This document shows, in pieces, positions 10,862-21,532 of a stretch of DNA of 64,000 nt. Position numbers and translations under genes: made by a program. Below the pieces are notes generated by a model that was not told where the DNA came from, made no database searches, and saw only the letters and a list, made by a program, of their open reading frames with translations. The number at the start of each line of letters is the position of its first letter. The stretch's first letter is position 1. Origin of the DNA: Ceriagrion tenellum (lineage: Eukaryota; Arthropoda; Insecta; Odonata; Coenagrionidae); assembly GCA_963169105.1 (NCBI GenBank), contig OY720635.1, forward strand, positions 155,573,645-155,637,644, written 5' to 3'.

Positions 10862-11398
10862 GGGGCCACACTACGCCCGACCATGTGGTGTGGGTGTGTG
10901 CGTGCGAACGTGAGCGTGAGAGCGAGGGATAGCGGTCGCGAGTGACACGATTCGGAGAGTAAAGCTCCCCTTTCCACTGACTGACTGACGACCGAAGGGA
11001 AGAGGGTGGTTGAGTGGGTGGGTGGGGGTGGGACAGCAAGAGGGGGGGAAGGGGGAGAAGGGGCGGGAGAGAGGGCGAACGGGACGACACCTGTTGCTGC
11101 GATCCGAAATCGCGACGTCGCGTCGTCTAGCGACCCGAGAGCAAGGCGGAGTGGGGGGCGGAGGACGATGTCGACGACGCGCGCCCGTATCGATCGATCG
11201 ATATCGAAGAGAGGGTGAACGCTCACGCACACACGCGTCGAACGCATGAACGGACGCGCACGCAACGATTCCCTGCCCACTCCACACCACACCCACGCGC
11301 GCTAAAGAGCCGCTCCCTGAAATCCCCAATCGATGACGCCATTACAGAAACTCATCTTAATCATCTTCCACCACCACTAGATGACGGTTCAAGGTAAT
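10697..11398. promoter_or_regulatory. CpG-rich block, possible promoter region
   Basis: GC- and CpG-rich sequence in an AT-rich window, with a (CT)16 tract at 10827-10858, GATCGATCGATATCGA near 11190 and several long but mutually overlapping open frames on both strands. The frames are rich in R, S, P and H, as expected from low-complexity GC DNA, so I do not call them genes. It could be an unmethylated CpG-rich promoter. Confidence 0.3.
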
Positions 11399-11426
11399 TA
11401 TCACTATTAAATTTGACTGCAGTTAT

Positions 11427-11828
11427 CTGAGGAGTGTTTGCGGCAAAAGTAGGATTGATAGGGTCAGGAATGAGTGGGTAATAAATGAATGTGGGTTAGA
11501 TGCTCCAGTAATGGACATATATGAAAGGAGTGTGCTTCGTTGGTTTGGCCACGTGGAGAGAATGGATGAGAGTCGAATAACGAAACAGATATATAATAGT
11601 GAAATGAAAGGTGCGAGAGGGAAAGGTAGGCCGACAAAGTTGTGGTAGAATGTGGTTGAGGAAATTCTTAGGAAGAGGAATGTTAGGAGTCTCAGAAACA
11701 GGAGGGCGTGAAAGAAGCAGTGTATGGGGGTAAGTGAAGCAAAAGAGTTTTGCAAGGAGAGGTCAGCATGGAGGAAATTATTGAAGCAGAGTAAGGTGTA
11801 CAATAATGTATTTATGAGTGAAACTTAG
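11427..11828 (+). pseudogene. RTE-type LINE C-terminal fragment
   Basis: Reading from 11427 in one frame gives CGKSRIDRVRNEWV, then ERSVLRWFGHVERMDESRI, KGARGKGRPTKLW, stop, then RNVRSLRNRRA, stop, then KEFCKERSAWRKLL and a final stop at 11826-11828. RWFGHVERM...GKGRP is the hallmark C-terminus of arthropod RTE-type LINE polyproteins. The two in-frame stops (11646-11648 TAG and 11709-11711 TGA) are the only visible damage, so decay is moderate. A more decayed relative is at 18335-18540. Confidence 0.78.
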
Positions 11829-11872
11829 TGACTCTTCCTATTCCGGAAGGGAACGGCGTGATTGGCATGTAT

Positions 11873-12318
11873 TAGGGATGAGTCATTTCCACTTTTTTTC
11901 GATTCCGATTCCTATTCCGAATCTGTCAAATCGATTCCCGATTCTCGATTCCGATTCCATCGATTCTTATCCCTAATAACACGTGGGATATTGATATACC
12001 AGTAGCGTACGACTATTATTTAAAGTCAAGTATTGGCTGAAATAAAATAACAAAGGCAATTAAGTCGCTCAAAAAGTATATTTATTAACAAATAGTAAAT
12101 ATATCGTTAGCTTATTGAGGTACATAAAAAGTACAAATTGATAGCCTACACCCAAAATTACTGACACAAATATGTGATAAATGAAATTTGATTTGAATAT
12201 TTATCTATCTGGAATCGATGGAATCGGAATTGACTTTAGGCGCTCGATTTTCGATACCGATTCTAATCCTGAGAATCGGTGGAATTGAGAATCGATATTT
12301 GGATTCGACTCATCCTTA
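11873..12318. mobile_element. Non-autonomous hAT-like element, 446 bp
   Basis: The ends are TA(G/A)GGATGAGTC inverted (11873 onward and ending 12318), flanked by GCATGTAT (11865-11872) and GTATGTAT (12319-12326), an 8-bp target duplication with one mismatch. Both ends are filled with degenerate CGATTC/GAATCG words. The middle 200 bp are AT-rich with no ORF. The architecture parallels the element at 10308-10688 with a different word. Confidence 0.78.
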
Positions 12319-12408
12319 GTATGTATGTATGTAAATTTGACTGCCGATCAAAGGTAGGTTTTAACGAAAGTCAGAGAAAATCCAACAGACATTCACACGA
12401 GAAGAGCC

Positions 12409-12910
12409 TTGTTTCCCACTTTTATTTCTTTCATCATCCCCGTGTACGTCCTTCCCTTCTTCCTTCCGTCCATAAAACCTATTCTCTTTCCTCTCCTTCC
12501 CCGATTGTCCAACACCCTTCCCTCTATCACGGCCTTAAGCAACCAATCGCCCCTCACCACTCATCCCTCATACACTGTCCCATCCCAATCTCAACCAGGA
12601 GTCTCTCTCTTCCTTACCCACTTCACCGAGCACTTCCTTGCTTGTCTTCGTTTCCCTCACCCGCACCATCCTCCTCCTTACTCACATCTCGAATGTCTGT
12701 CGTCTATTCTCGCCGTCCTTTCTCAAGAATCCGCGTTTCTGCCTCATACCAAGCTACACTCCGTATGAAACTCGTCACCAGCCTCTTATCTAGATCCCTA
12801 CCCAAGGTTTCTGTAATTAACTCCTGTCTTTCACTAAACACTCACTCCGCCAACGCTATGCTCCTCCCTATGACATTGCAACTTACTCATTTTCGTCCAG
12901 AGCACTATCC
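12409..12910 (-). pseudogene. LINE C-terminal fragment, minus strand
   Basis: On the minus strand, from about 12830 down to 12409: RLVTSFIRSVAWYEAETRIL, a shifted region, then LLKAVIEGRVLDNRGRRGKR and IGFMDGRKKGRTYTGMMKEI. Family consensus for this part is LVKS.VWSVALYGAETWTL ... GDGLLK.VIEG...GKRGRGRKRI...L..G.Y..MK. Several frameshifts and stops are present. The plus-strand frames covering the same DNA are shadows. Confidence 0.68.
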
Positions 12911-13021
12911 TAGTAGTTAAGATACTTTACTCGCACCAGTTTGTGCTCTCTAACTAATATAGCCAACCTCGCTTTCTTTTTCCCGGAAATCTCATTACCT
13001 TCGTTTACTTATGGTTTATCT

Positions 13022-13331
13022 TCGGATTGGATTGGTAATTAGGGGAGGCTGCCGACAGCTAAGGTCATTTGTGCCATAGGGGATAGGTAAGGGAGGAAGG
13101 GTGGATAGAAACCCGGCATCGGAATTAGCCTGCTCTTAACGAAAGGCGCCAAGGAGACCACGGTTTAACGTCCCATCCGACAGACGGAGTACTGTACTTA
13201 AAGTTTCCTCCACAAGACACTCAATTAGGGATCGGGTTTCATCTGAAAAACATCCTCCTCTGCAGGGATTTGAACCCTGGCCGTCCGTAGGGTTAGCCAG
13301 TACTCTAGGCACTACACCAACCTGATGCCCT
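13022..13331 (-). mobile_element. tRNA-derived SINE (minus strand)
   Basis: On the minus strand the element starts at about 13331 with a tRNA-like head: an A-box-like TGGTGTAGTGCCTAGAG and a B box GGTTCAAATCC 34 bp downstream, the internal RNA polymerase III promoter. The body includes GACGTTAAACCGTGGTCTCC and GTTAAGAGCAGGCTAATTCC and ends near GGATTGGATTGG. The body recurs at 42266-42510. SINEs have no protein and are moved by LINE enzymes. Confidence 0.75.
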
Positions 13332-13365
13332 GGTTTATCTTAATTCCTTTAACTGTTGTAAGGAG

Positions 13366-13873
13366 GGAATTAGGAGAGAGATAGAGAGTATATTACATTT
13401 GTCCATAGACGTGCTCCGTATTCTTCCTCCCCCCCTCCACCTCCCACTGGCCTCACCAGAAAATGCTGTTGTCTTTTATACTCCGCATTCGGTGTGCTCT
13501 GAAGGAGCACACGAGATGTTTTTCGGTCAGCTTCCCAGTGATCGGGGAAGACTCCCAGGAAGTGGAGACCAAAGTTAAATCTTAAAACGAAAAATACCGG
13601 GAGTGAAGCTGTCCTTTTCCGTGAACAGGATGTGAGATGGTCCAAAACAGCCAGCGCCCAGAGTAGCGCTGAAGGACAATATAGAAAACAGAAGAAAATG
13701 GAATCTTCTGGAGAGGCCAGCAGGAGGAGGAGGGGAGGGAGGTCGAGGGGGAGGGAGGATTCGGAACACGTCTACAGACAAATATAACACACAGTTCCCC
13801 TCTCTCTCTGTCACCTAATTCCCTGCTCACAACACTACACCGAATACGGAGTATAAAAGGAGACAACCGCCAA
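13366..13873. repeat. Imperfect fold-back repeat
   Basis: Left arm 13366-13500 and right arm about 13670-13827 are inverted copies: GGAATTAGG.GA.AGAG, TATTTGTC.(A/G)TAGACGTG, TCC.A(A/T)TC.TCC, CTGGCCTC.CCAGAA. A second inverted pair, TTTTATACTCCG.ATTCGG, lies at 13474-13492 and 13849-13868. The arms are about 80% alike by eye and the overlapping ORFs here look like by-products. Class unknown. Confidence 0.5.
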
Positions 13874-13979
13874 GTAACATAAGGAGGAATTTTCGGTCCA
13901 CCGCCTTTGTGTTGTGTTACGCTGTGAGCCTCCCCAAATACCCCGTGTGCCATTCCATAGACCTCCGGTCAGTCGACGA

Positions 13980-14100
13980 GTCTCGCAGCCTCCCACGTCT
14001 TGAAGATCCTCCACCTACAGAACTCCAGCGTATTAAGACTCTATCTCCAAGGGTGATGCTCAGAGCATAATAAATATATATTCTATTCTATTCTATCTCT
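13980..14100 (+). mobile_element. LINE 3' end with (ATTCT)n tail
   Basis: GAGCATAATAAATATAT followed by three ATTCT units. This matches the 3' end at 5651-5710 (minus), whose GAGCATAATTAAACTT precedes the same repeat. It marks the terminus of the same LINE family; the coding part is not recognisable here. Confidence 0.5.
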
Positions 14101-14805
14101 TTTTCTCTCTCACTCACCTCTTACTCCACTCAGGCGATTTCAGCAGAGACTTTTGTGTCAGATGTTTGTGCCTGTCCTAATGGACGCAATAAAAACCTAA
14201 TAAAATCAGTCTAAGAGTCTCTATTATACTCATTTCGGTGTCTTAGTAAGGATCCCCAAACAAGTGTGACGTTATAACGTGGCACGCTCACAATAAAACC
14301 ACTCACTGCTTATCTAACGCAACACCTAGCACTGGCAATCTTTCTGAACATCGAGTAAGCAACTCCTGGTCGTCCGCGAATCTAACCGAATTCATTAGCT
14401 GCCTTCTATTTTTATATCGCATATGTAGCTCTTCAATAGCGCAGTTGAAATATACTTATTTGGTTTCGAAAAAAAACAATTTTTTGATGGCCATATAATG
14501 TAAACAGAGGCCACCATCGTGGATTATTTTATCACAAGATTCTCTTCTCAAAACGGAATTGAATGTGTACACTGATTGGATTCATTTCTATCACCTGCGC
14601 TATTATCTTGGACGAACTTAAACCTAGTAAGAAGCATTATATTTGGATTTTTAAGGTCTCCAGTAAGCTTTTCACAACGTCTAACAGGAGACTTCATTCC
14701 GAACAAGAGGACGACGTCTATGCTTGGAGGCGGGATATGAACTCGCTTAGTTATCATCGGGAGGTGACCAAGAACAACGCGAGTTCCTTGCGACGTTAAG
14801 GTACT
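14101..14805. other. No gene recognised
   Basis: Mixed-composition DNA. The plus frame 14563-14799 and minus frame 14548-14757 overlap antiparallel and neither is recognisable. Confidence 0.35.
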
Positions 14806-15230
14806 TCGAGAGAGGTATCATTTCTCACAGAAGTCATTAAAGAAAAATACCTCAACTTTCCAGAGATACCGAATCATCAGGACATGTATCGCAGTAACTT
14901 TTGAGATTTCCGCCAAAAAAATGTTGTTTTCCAAAGAATGTGGTGCGCGTAGGAACCCCAGAGAGACTACTGAACAATAAAGGAAATCGCAACGCCTGAA
15001 TCTCGACATAAATTTAACATCAGGTAGCTTGTATGTTTTCTTAACTCTTTATAAAAATTAAACAATTACTGCAGTAATTCTTACGGAATCGCAACAAAAA
15101 ACCATCCGCTGTGAAGACGTTTTAATCCTACGTCGCGAAAAAGAGAGTTAAGTTAAAGCATGCCTAATAAAAAATATTAAAATATGGTCTCCATTACGAC
15201 TAGATAAAAAAATCTCGCTAAAAACCTGAA
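14806..15230. repeat. Unclassified dispersed repeat, copy B (partial)
   Basis: Shares ordered blocks with copies A and C: TTCTCACAGA.GTCATTAAAGAAAAATA.CTCA, then GGAATCGCAACAAAAAACC, TTTTAATCCTACG.CGCGAAAAAG.G, AAATATGGTCTCCATTACGAC and AAATCTCGCT..AAACCT. More diverged than copy A. Confidence 0.4.
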
Positions 15231-16040
15231 AGACAAGAGGGCAAATTGCTGAGGTGAAGGGTATTTGGGGAACGGAGTTTCGCGGAGGGAAACCCGATAT
15301 TAGGCCATTCTCCCCCCAAAAGACGCAAAGAGGACCACACAGTTTGACGCCCCACCCTACGGACAACTACCGCACTTATTCGCTCTCAGAATGAAACTCA
15401 AGAAGGGATCAGCATTCTTCGGATAAACCTCAGCCACAAATTATTTTTATTTTGAGACATCACCCATAATAAAATACATATTGAGGTACTCCAATTTCTT
15501 CATTAATATCCAGCGGAGTACTGAACGTGAAATTTAAGAGAGAATGTGCCTAATAATACCACAATCATTTATCAAACTTAAATCATATGTCTGATTTCAG
15601 AGCTGATGTTATGTATATGACTAAGGCGCAAAGCTGGATTTATCTGAGAACAATGAAATCATGACACATGCCAAGTATTTTGGTAAGAGTTAGTTGAACG
15701 ATCTGGCATTACACAATGCATATCTCGGTAGAGAGATGAATTGTGTAACCCAGTCTCTCTCAGTTCCTGTCGCCTCTACCAAAAAATGTATACTACGTCG
15801 AACTTTAGTCCGATGTTTCTTCCTTAGTCATCCTGACGGCTACGTCTTAAACCTCCACGCTCCTCTTTTGCAAATTGTGATATAAATTGAAACTCGCCAC
15901 ACGAATAAAAATTGTACTTACCCCTTAATAATGACAAGAAAGTATTCTAACTGGTCGGGGGTTGTTACCAATTAATTCACGAGGAAGTTACAAAGTTCAT
16001 CCAATTTCATCGCCCAATATGATACCAACTACGGATGAAA
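15231..16040. other. No gene recognised
   Basis: No recognisable gene or repeat. The short open frames have no supporting features. Confidence 0.35.
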
Positions 16041-16049
16041 TAGATGAAA

Positions 16050-16250
16050 TCTGGGGTAGGTAGGGCTGGTAGCTGGAAGGGGTGATGAGGGACGATGGAT
16101 TACCAAAGGCCGTGATAGAGGGAAGGATGGAGGTCAGGGAGAAAGGGGAAGAGAGAGATGATTTACGGACGGGACGTAGAAGGATAGCTATATGCTGAGA
16201 CGAATAAGGAAGTATTAGAGGTAGATGGGGTCGTGCAAATGTTGATTACC
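16050..16250 (+). pseudogene. LINE C-terminal scrap
   Basis: RDDGLPKAVIEGRMEVREKG then ERDDLRTGRRRIA, a frameshifted relative of the 12409-12910 LINE tail (GDGLLKAVIEGR...). The nucleotide string AAGGCCGTGATAGAGGGAAG is shared by both in opposite orientation. Confidence 0.55.
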
Positions 16251-17600
16251 TGCAGGATTTTCTCCGGCTTTCAACAAAACCTTTTAACCGGTAGAAAATA
16301 CTTGCATGAATGACAAAATATTAAACCAAATATTGCGTCGATATTTGAATAGTTCTCAAGGATACTAATGGATATCAGAGGGGGATGGAATGCGGGGGTA
16401 GTTAGTTGTCTGGGGAACCGGATGGCCGGCATTATAGCCGGGAGAGTCAAAACTTTACGCAAAATGGAAATCGCAATCGATGCAGCGAATTCCAAGAATG
16501 TCGCCCACGTGCGGGCGTACGCAAAGACCCAGCATCCAACACCTCTCCCTCTCCCTCCCGCCCACCTCATCCGTCTCCCCACCGTGTAAGACATCCCTCC
16601 CCCCTCCCACCACCTCCGATCCACCCCGTTTCGTTTCCCTTAAACGTACACACCAAGGACATGATCCTCCTCCACTTCTGCGCACTTGAGTCTTCTCGAG
16701 CCTAGGCATGGATAAGCTTTTGAAAAGTGTTACGTAATTTTCAAGCCCAGTTTTACGTCCGGTCAAAGTTTACCGCTAGACAAACCAGCCTTCGTCGTAA
16801 ACTGAAAGTACTCATTTCGTAAATTACGAAATTTACGGACGGGTGGTAGAAGGGTAGCTACTCGTACATCCCACTTCCCGTAACCTGAGGTGAGCATAAT
16901 CCACGGGAGGAAGTACTAAAAACGGTGATCATGGAGGGAAAATATTGATCCACAGATTATTGCTCCAGAAAAGGCGTAATAAAATTGTAATACAATAACA
17001 AATAGTTCTAGATTGGCAATGTCTTTCATCAGGCGTTTGAGGCATGAGAAACGCCATCTTTTCACTCCTCCATCTTTAAAGTCGGTTTCCAATGGCAACA
17101 AATCCGTCCTGTCGAGGAGTTCAATTAAAGTATCCAACTAAATAACCGGATTGATCATTAAATTGAAGCAGATATCACGCAAATTATATTCTGAAGGTTG
17201 AATTAACTAAAGGTGCTTTAACCTAGCCACAGGAAGAGTATGAAGAATCCTCTGCATGTTCATAATCATGGTAGGAACCCTGAAAATATATTGTGCAAAA
17301 TCTTCGTAAAATTTCTACTAATGGAGTGCGAATTTAAAAAGAAGAAAACGCATCTTTTATTTTTAACAAACTTTATTGCTTTCCACTTCTTGAAAGGCAG
17401 CAACAATAAAAATAAACAAACTGTTCAACAATAACAGCAGTTACTAACATCTCCAACATCTATAAGACTCAAGGGTTTATTTTGCCGGTAAGGACAAGTC
17501 CAGACAAAATACAAATCCGACGAGTGAAGTTCAAATATTTGTTGGGGACCGATTCTTTTTCCATGAGCCACCAGTGGCTCTGAGGAAAGATTACGAAACC
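16251..17600. other. No gene recognised
   Basis: Contains a pyrimidine-rich segment at 16530-16640 giving overlapping open frames on both strands, and TTTACGGACGGG..GTAGAAGG.TAGCTA at 16833-16862, which repeats 16162-16191. No gene is supported. Confidence 0.35.
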
Positions 17601-17614
17601 AAGAAAATTACCGA

Positions 17615-17720
17615 GTTTGGGTTGAGCCCATGTGTCCACGGAAGTCTTCCCCGGATTCGAACCCTTGCCTCACGGCCATGATGGATGAATGAATAGTCCC
17701 AAAACTCAAAGTTCTGCCAC
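17615..17720 (-). mobile_element. Probable tRNA-SINE head
   Basis: On the minus strand GTGAGGCAAGGGTTCGAATCC contains a good B box (GGTTCGAATCC). An upstream A box is poor. No acceptor-stem pairing is seen, so this is a SINE relic rather than a tRNA. Confidence 0.4.
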
Positions 17721-18245
17721 CGCCTTGAAGTATGTGGACTCCTAATAGTGTGACTCAGGAGGAAAGTTGAGAACTCTAAAAATAACATATCAATACTTTA
17801 TGATCCAAACTGGACGACTTCATCGGGAACCGTCGAAAGACGACGAGATAGCTCGAAGGAAAGACTTCGTGACAATATCCGGGGGGACTGGATGAATTAT
17901 CACACCCTGAGATGTGCTCCGGTAGGAGCAGGAAATGAGGGGCTCCGAGTGATTCCGGACAGACCTGGGGGTAAAGGGAGGGGCGGAAAAGGGGAGGAAG
18001 GAGATGGAGGCATCTCAAGAAGAAGACCACGGTTGGAGCAAAGTGAGACGTCCACGAGTGAGGAAGCTGCGTCCCTGAAGGCAGGAGCAAGTCTCGCTTC
18101 ATCACTTCACCTAAATGGGAACCATGGTGAAGTATGATTTAGTTATTTCCCGGCGAATAATATGGAGGAAGTCTTCCCGGTGGAAGACCCGAGAAGGGAA
18201 CCAAAGTGTTTGCGGGAAAAGTAAGATGGATAGGGAAATAAAATA
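17721..18245. other. No gene recognised
   Basis: Purine-rich stretches with overlapping short frames. No family recognised. Confidence 0.3.
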
Positions 18246-18329
18246 GTACCTGATGAAAGGATGCGAGTTGCATGCTCCAGTAAACTCGATTTAGATGCTT
18301 GGACTATAAAATTGAGGTGGAGGACGGGA

Positions 18330-18540
18330 TCGTAATATGAAATGAGTGTGCTTCTTTGGTTTGGCCAAGTCGAGGGTATGGAGGGGAATCGAATATTAAA
18401 ACAAATATGTGATGGTAGGTGGAATGTCGCGAGAGGAAGATCTAGAGAGCGAAAGTCATGGATGGATAAATTTGAAGGGGCGTACTATTAGATATCCCAA
18501 AATAACGTGTAGTGGAGAAAATGATTGAAAGGGAGTAGTT
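18330..18540 (+). pseudogene. RTE-type LINE C-terminal fragment, diverged
   Basis: MSVLLWFGQVEGMEGNRILK, then ARGRSRERKSWMDKF, stop, WRK. Parallels RWFGHVERMDESRITK...GKGRP at 11427-11828. At nucleotide level GAGTGTGCTTC.TTGGTTTGGCCA is shared. Multiple stops. Confidence 0.6.
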
Positions 18541-18544
18541 TTCT

Positions 18545-19798
18545 AAATCTAACGGTAATAACTTAATTCTTTGACTTCGACAAATCTGAAATGAATTGGT
18601 GTGATGTGCCTGTACATGCGTGTTTACGGGTCCTAGGACTAACCTCGAGTTCTACTCGGAATCGATCGGTGTATCGGTAATTCAGAAAAAGTTCAGTCCT
18701 CCCTCGATCAAGGATACTGATCTACCGCAGAGCTAATTTCGCAAAGTTGTTTGGTACCCCTCCCTTCTCTCTCGCCCTCCTCCCTCTCCTCCCCTCCACT
18801 TCTACCTCTGCTACTGGCCACGTAAGTCTACGCCAGGAACTTTTGCGTGGGCTACACTTTTCTAATCTCGAGCTTTCGTGCGTGTGTCACAGCGTCGCCC
18901 TGGGGTGGGTGATATTAGGGGAGGACGAGCCGGTGGCAACATGGGGAGAGGAGAAAATATTTAGTTGTCGGGTGGGGTAAAGCAGGAGAAGCGTCCGGGC
19001 GATCGAACATGGGAGAGAGGAATCAATCAATAAGTCAGCCCTTTTCCTCCACATCCACTCGATATACCACTCTTCCTCTCATCCCGCACCGACTGACTTA
19101 GTGACAGACTGACTCACTCGAAGGCGGTGGAAGTGGCGGGAAGGGGAGCCCGAGGAGGGGGAGGCAGGAGAGGATGTGGAGTGGGAGGGGTTGCGGTGGC
19201 ACACGACTCAGCACGGAACAAAAATAAACGGCCGTGTTCGCGATAGAAACGAGAGGACCCGTTCATTTTTGGAACTCGTTCACTCTGGACCGATCCTTTT
19301 TGGGACCCGTTCCTTTTTTATTTCCGGTCTGAAATATTCATATCAATATGTTCTGGGTATTGATATCCATTTCAAAATGAAAGACAATGGCAACTTTCCT
19401 CAGAGAATTTTTAATAATTACCGACCATGGTTTCAGCACAAAGTGCCATTATCAAGGTACCTTGAGGTATGTTCTGGGTAATCAAAGAATGTACAAATAA
19501 AACAAACTAGAAGTACGTTGTACACCGTAAAGAGCAGCACCAACGCGATAATGCAACTGAGGAGGAGGAGAATGAAACCTTGAACGATGTTGGTCAAAAC
19601 AACCTTATTTGGCTAGGCGCGACAAGGAATTTCAGTTGTTTATTTTGGCCTCAGCAGCGACCATGGCCGAGTACAGCGAGCCGACTGGCACCACTACACA
19701 GGAAAAAATTACCGCTAATGAGACGGCTGGCATAAGCAGATGAACTGTTTGGAATCTCATAAAGACCATCTTATTCTCAAAATGACGAGAACAAAGGA
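18545..19798. other. No gene recognised; CpG patch and GAACC/GTTC-rich tract
   Basis: 18760-19190 is GC-richer with low-complexity strings. 19240-19320 repeats a GGA(C/T)CCGTTC.TTTTT word about four times, similar in style to subterminal repeats of small DNA transposons, but I could not find terminal inverted repeats. Confidence 0.3.
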
Positions 19799-19902
19799 CC
19801 GAAAGAGGCGAAAGGAAAGACGAACCGAAAGAGGCGAAATGAAAGACGAACCAAAAGAGGCGAAATGAAAGACGAACCAAAAGAGGCGAAAGGAAAGACG
19901 AA
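19799..19902. repeat. 26-bp minisatellite, 4 units
   Basis: Four near-identical units of the form C(G/A)AAAGAGGCGAAA(G/T)GAAAGACGAAC in direct tandem. Any ORF across it simply repeats KDEPKEAK/GKTNRK. Confidence 0.85.
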
Positions 19903-20442
19903 CCGAAAGGAACGGTCGTTCCATAGAAGTCGATTTTCAGTCCTTCCGTTCAATCCATGGAACCGTTACTTCGCCAACCACCCACCCCTAGTTCGCGATA
20001 CTTCCGTGGCACACGAAATTTCATACAACGTCCCACAGACGGTAATCAATCCGCCTTGAATTCAGGATTCGGAGAACTTCTTTAATCTAACTACCACCTT
20101 CTACAAACATTAGCTTTATTATTTTGGAGATATTTAGACATTTTCCTTGAAAATAACACAACCTTTTGGTATTTCCAAGCGTAAATTTCTAAATGGCTAT
20201 TACTTTAAGCGAATTCAGTAGCTTTCATGAATTAAACCTATTACAACAATCCATGCGCTTACGAATGAACCCACTCCCGTACTGCTCGAATGCATTCACG
20301 CTGACCTCCATTAAATTTTTCCTAGGCGGCACAACGTGGTTTACCACTCATGTTTGTAGGCCATCTTCTTTTGGATGGTGACATTATCAACACCAAGGTA
20401 GCCATCCTTCCAATATATGCATCCAGCAAAGTTTTTCCGCAT
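19903..20442. other. No gene recognised
   Basis: Unique-looking DNA without supported features. Confidence 0.3.
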
Positions 20443-20495
20443 GGATTGTACGAGAAATATCCTAATGGCCCATTTGGATACTTCTCGTACAATCC
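20443..20495. repeat. 53-bp near-perfect palindrome
   Basis: GGATTGTACGAGAA.TATCC on the left is answered by GGATA.TTCTCGTACAATCC on the right, around AATGGCCCATT. Both strands therefore encode almost the same peptide (GLYEKYPNGP.GYFSYNP), which explains the mirrored ORFs at 20350-20550 and 20322-20624. Could be a cruciform or the tip of a fold-back element. Confidence 0.85.
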
Positions 20496-20579
20496 GAAAT
20501 ATAAAGAAATGCTGTCAGCACATAATCTTGTTCCATCACCGGAAGCATAAGGTACCCCACATCCGTACCCACGCATAAA

Positions 20580-20780
20580 GGCCGCTTTACACGATACATT
20601 AAATTGTACAAACGAAAGTATCACAGAATTTACAAGAAAATGAATGTAATTAGAGGAGGTTCTATTTCCCGTTTATCCATTGAGACAATCATACAATTTG
20701 CCACATTACACGATACATTTTTCCTCATGAAAGAGTTGACACATTAGTTTGTACAATGAAATGTACCGCGTCAAGCGGTC
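20580..20780. mobile_element. Small TIR element (MITE-like), about 200 bp
   Basis: The left end GGCCGCTTTACACGATACATT...ATTGTACAA is mirrored by the right end TTGTACAATGAAATGTACCG...AAGCGGTC; about 25 of 31 positions pair. An internal TTACACGATACATTTT at about 20706-20721 repeats the left end. There is no ORF. The target duplication is not clear, so the superfamily is unassigned. Confidence 0.6.
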
Positions 20781-21323
<543 letters not shown>

Positions 21324-21420
21324 CGTTCGTTCATTCACTCAGACCGCTCAGCGGCAAATACTCACATAAATGTTCATACAGAAAGGTAGAAAGAAAGTGA
21401 ATAGGAACACATAAAATTTA

Positions 21421-21423
<3 letters not shown>

Positions 21424-21515
<92 letters not shown>

Positions 21516-21532
21516 GTAATATATATATATGT
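21424..21532. repeat. (CA)n-(TA)n compound microsatellite
   Basis: About 21 CA units followed by about 22 TA units, then imperfect GTATATGTAATATATATATATG. Lies only 100 bp after the (AT)58 tract. Confidence 0.96.

Noticed and set aside
10627..11329. Three long overlapping minus-strand frames (up to 221 aa)
   Set aside because: They overlap each other in different frames and also plus-strand frames; content is RERERE, SP and PP low complexity from a CpG-rich block and a CT microsatellite.
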